Both the position numbers and the translations under genes were made by a program. From Flavobacterium sp. (GTDB taxonomy: Bacteria > Bacteroidota > Bacteroidia > Flavobacteriales > Flavobacteriaceae): DNA of 6,966 nucleotides. The first letter of the stretch is position 1. Each line of letters opens with the position of its first letter. Below are positions 6,111 to 6,966 of this stretch, piece by piece. The notes under the pieces are model-generated. The model ran no database searches, had not been told where the DNA came from, and saw nothing but the letters and a program-made list of their open reading frames with translations. Location of the stretch: positions 1 through 6,966 of the forward strand of contig SEBM01000219.1 in assembly GCA_004296145.1 (NCBI GenBank), written 5' to 3'.

Positions 6111-6857
6111 TTACCAGCTTCCTTTCAAACCTTCTTTTAAAGCTGCATTGTATTTTTCCAGATCAAAACTATACAAATCGGGTGCTTTGTGCGCACCGCC
6201 TTTGCGTGATTCGTCCAGTTTGGTGAGAATGTCGTAACGAAGAATTTTTCGGTAAAAATTTCCTCTGTTGAGTTTTTTTCCTAAAATAGCTTCATATAAT
6301 TTTTGAAGCTCCGGCATGGTAAATTTCTCAGGAAGAAGATTATAACCAATCGGATGATTATTTAATTGTTCTCTTAAAGTCAGCAGGCCTTTCTCAAAAA
6401 TCGTTTTATGATCCATCATAAAATCAGGCAATTGATCAATTGATTTCCATTCGCAGGCGGTTGAAAATTCATCAATTACCAAATTAACTTGCGAATAATC
6501 TGTCAAGGCATAATAACCAATGGAAACAAAACGTTGTTTGTGCCATAAATTCTCTTCATATTTTTCGAAAGCTTTTTCAGATCGGTTTAGATTTCCAAAA
6601 GTAAAAAACTGCTGCAAATAAATATTTTCTGCTCCGGTTCTGTTTTTTAAAATACGTACGGCCGCTTCATCAATATTTTCGTCTTTTCGTACGTAGCCGC
6701 CCGGTAATCCCCAAGCATCCTGATCTTTCATTTTGATCATAATAACACGAAGCGAAGCATCTTTAAAACTAAAAATAACACAGTCAATAGAAAGTGAAGG
6801 AAGATTATCCTGCCAGGATTCTTCAGATCTAATTTTGAGTATATTATTTAGTTCCAT
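6111..6857 (-). CDS. NrtR-like Nudix-fold transcriptional regulator, probably without hydrolase activity
   Basis: This 248-residue cytoplasmic protein has an N-terminal Nudix fold (about 20-165) and a C-terminal winged helix (about 170-235, with FTMPELQKLYEAILGKKLNRG and NFYRKILRYDIL), the layout of NrtR-type regulators. In Bacteroidota, relatives of this family control sugar-utilisation genes; elsewhere they control NAD metabolism. The Nudix box can be located from G54 to A76: G54 and E60 fit Gx5E and R68 fits, but the following catalytic positions are I69, N72 and R73 instead of three glutamates. That argues for a ligand-sensing rather than hydrolytic domain. The start at 6857 precedes the normal MELNN..KI N-terminus. 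The gene is convergent with the acyl-CoA gene, which is therefore an unlikely promoter target. Its regulon probably lies outside the window. A generic Nudix hydrolase label is the alternative but fits less well. Confidence 0.88.
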   Translation of the reverse strand: MELNNILKIRSEESWQDNLPSLSIDCVIFSFKDASLRVIMIKMKDQDAWGLPGGYVRKDENIDEAAVRILKNRTGAENIYLQQFFTFGNLNRSEKAFEKYEENLWHKQRFVSIGYYALTDYSQVNLVIDEFSTACEWKSIDQLPDFMMDHKTIFEKGLLTLREQLNNHPIGYNLLPEKFTMPELQKLYEAILGKKLNRGNFYRKILRYDILTKLDESRKGGAHKAPDLYSFDLEKYNAALKEGLKGSW

Positions 6858-6966
6858 TTTTTTGGGACGCGAAAGCGAAACACAAAAGCGAGATTCAACT
6901 ATAAGAGATTTTTTATACTTAAAACTGATAGTGAAGAGAACGTTATGTAGTTCCGAAGTTAAATGT
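6858..6966. other. Non-coding upstream region at the right window edge
   Basis: The 109 bp upstream of the Nudix-like gene contain no supported gene. A comparatively GC-rich patch (6864-6892) carries a tandem GCGAAA GCGAAA at 6869-6880 and a related GCGAGA at 6888-6893, between the possible -7 element and the start codon. It could be an operator or leader element, or simply sequence noise. A divergent gene may start beyond the edge; none is visible inside. Confidence 0.4.
6896..6903 (-). promoter_or_regulatory. Possible -7 element of the Nudix-like regulator gene
   Basis: On the minus strand the sequence reads TATAGTTG, one base from the Bacteroidota consensus TAnnTTTG. It lies 39 bp upstream of the start codon, which would give a leader of roughly 30 nt. 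No convincing -33 TTG element is found at the expected distance, so this is only a weak candidate. Confidence 0.25.

Noticed and set aside
6029..6226. A 65-codon + strand open frame overlapping the terminator and the end of the Nudix-like gene
   Set aside because: It starts in the terminator hairpin, runs through the palindrome and antisense to a well-supported gene, and has no recognisable protein features.

Overview
The window looks like chromosomal DNA of a Bacteroidota member, most likely Flavobacterium or a close relative. The base composition is AT-rich, start codons lack obvious Shine-Dalgarno sequences, spacers are very A/T-rich, and several intergenic palindromes are built from short tandem units of a kind I associate from memory with Flavobacterium. 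No genome comparison was possible, so the genus is an inference.

Layout from left to right: a heptamer tandem repeat at the window edge (1-28); a bestrophin-family channel gene (57-1004, +) with a terminator (1034-1076); a MocR-type GntR/aminotransferase regulator (1082-2500, -); a 59-bp divergent control region with AACTGT direct repeats; a RarD-like EamA/DMT transporter (2560-3519, +) with a terminator (3554-3590); a 91-bp palindrome made of 9-bp units (3607-3697); a 753-codon acyl-CoA oxidase/dehydrogenase with an extra N-terminal helical domain (3734-5995, +); a terminator nested in a second palindrome (5991-6105); and an NrtR-like Nudix/winged-helix regulator (6111-6857, -) with 109 bp of upstream DNA to the right edge.

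Functional links: the MocR regulator and the EamA transporter share one short divergent promoter region and probably form a regulator/target pair for an amino-acid-like or vitamin-B6-related solute that cannot be named from sequence. The channel and the acyl-CoA enzyme each look like single-gene transcription units bounded by terminators. The Nudix-like gene has lost three of the four acidic residues of its Nudix box and carries a C-terminal winged helix, so it is better read as a ligand-sensing repressor than as a hydrolase. Its target is not visible here and may lie past the right edge.

I see no phage, transposase, CRISPR, RNA gene or defence system. The genes are housekeeping or accessory metabolic genes of recognised families. 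The least explained material is the set of palindromic intergenic repeats, one of which almost fills the only space where the promoter of the acyl-CoA gene can lie, and the TerB-like pattern at the N-terminus of the acyl-CoA enzyme.
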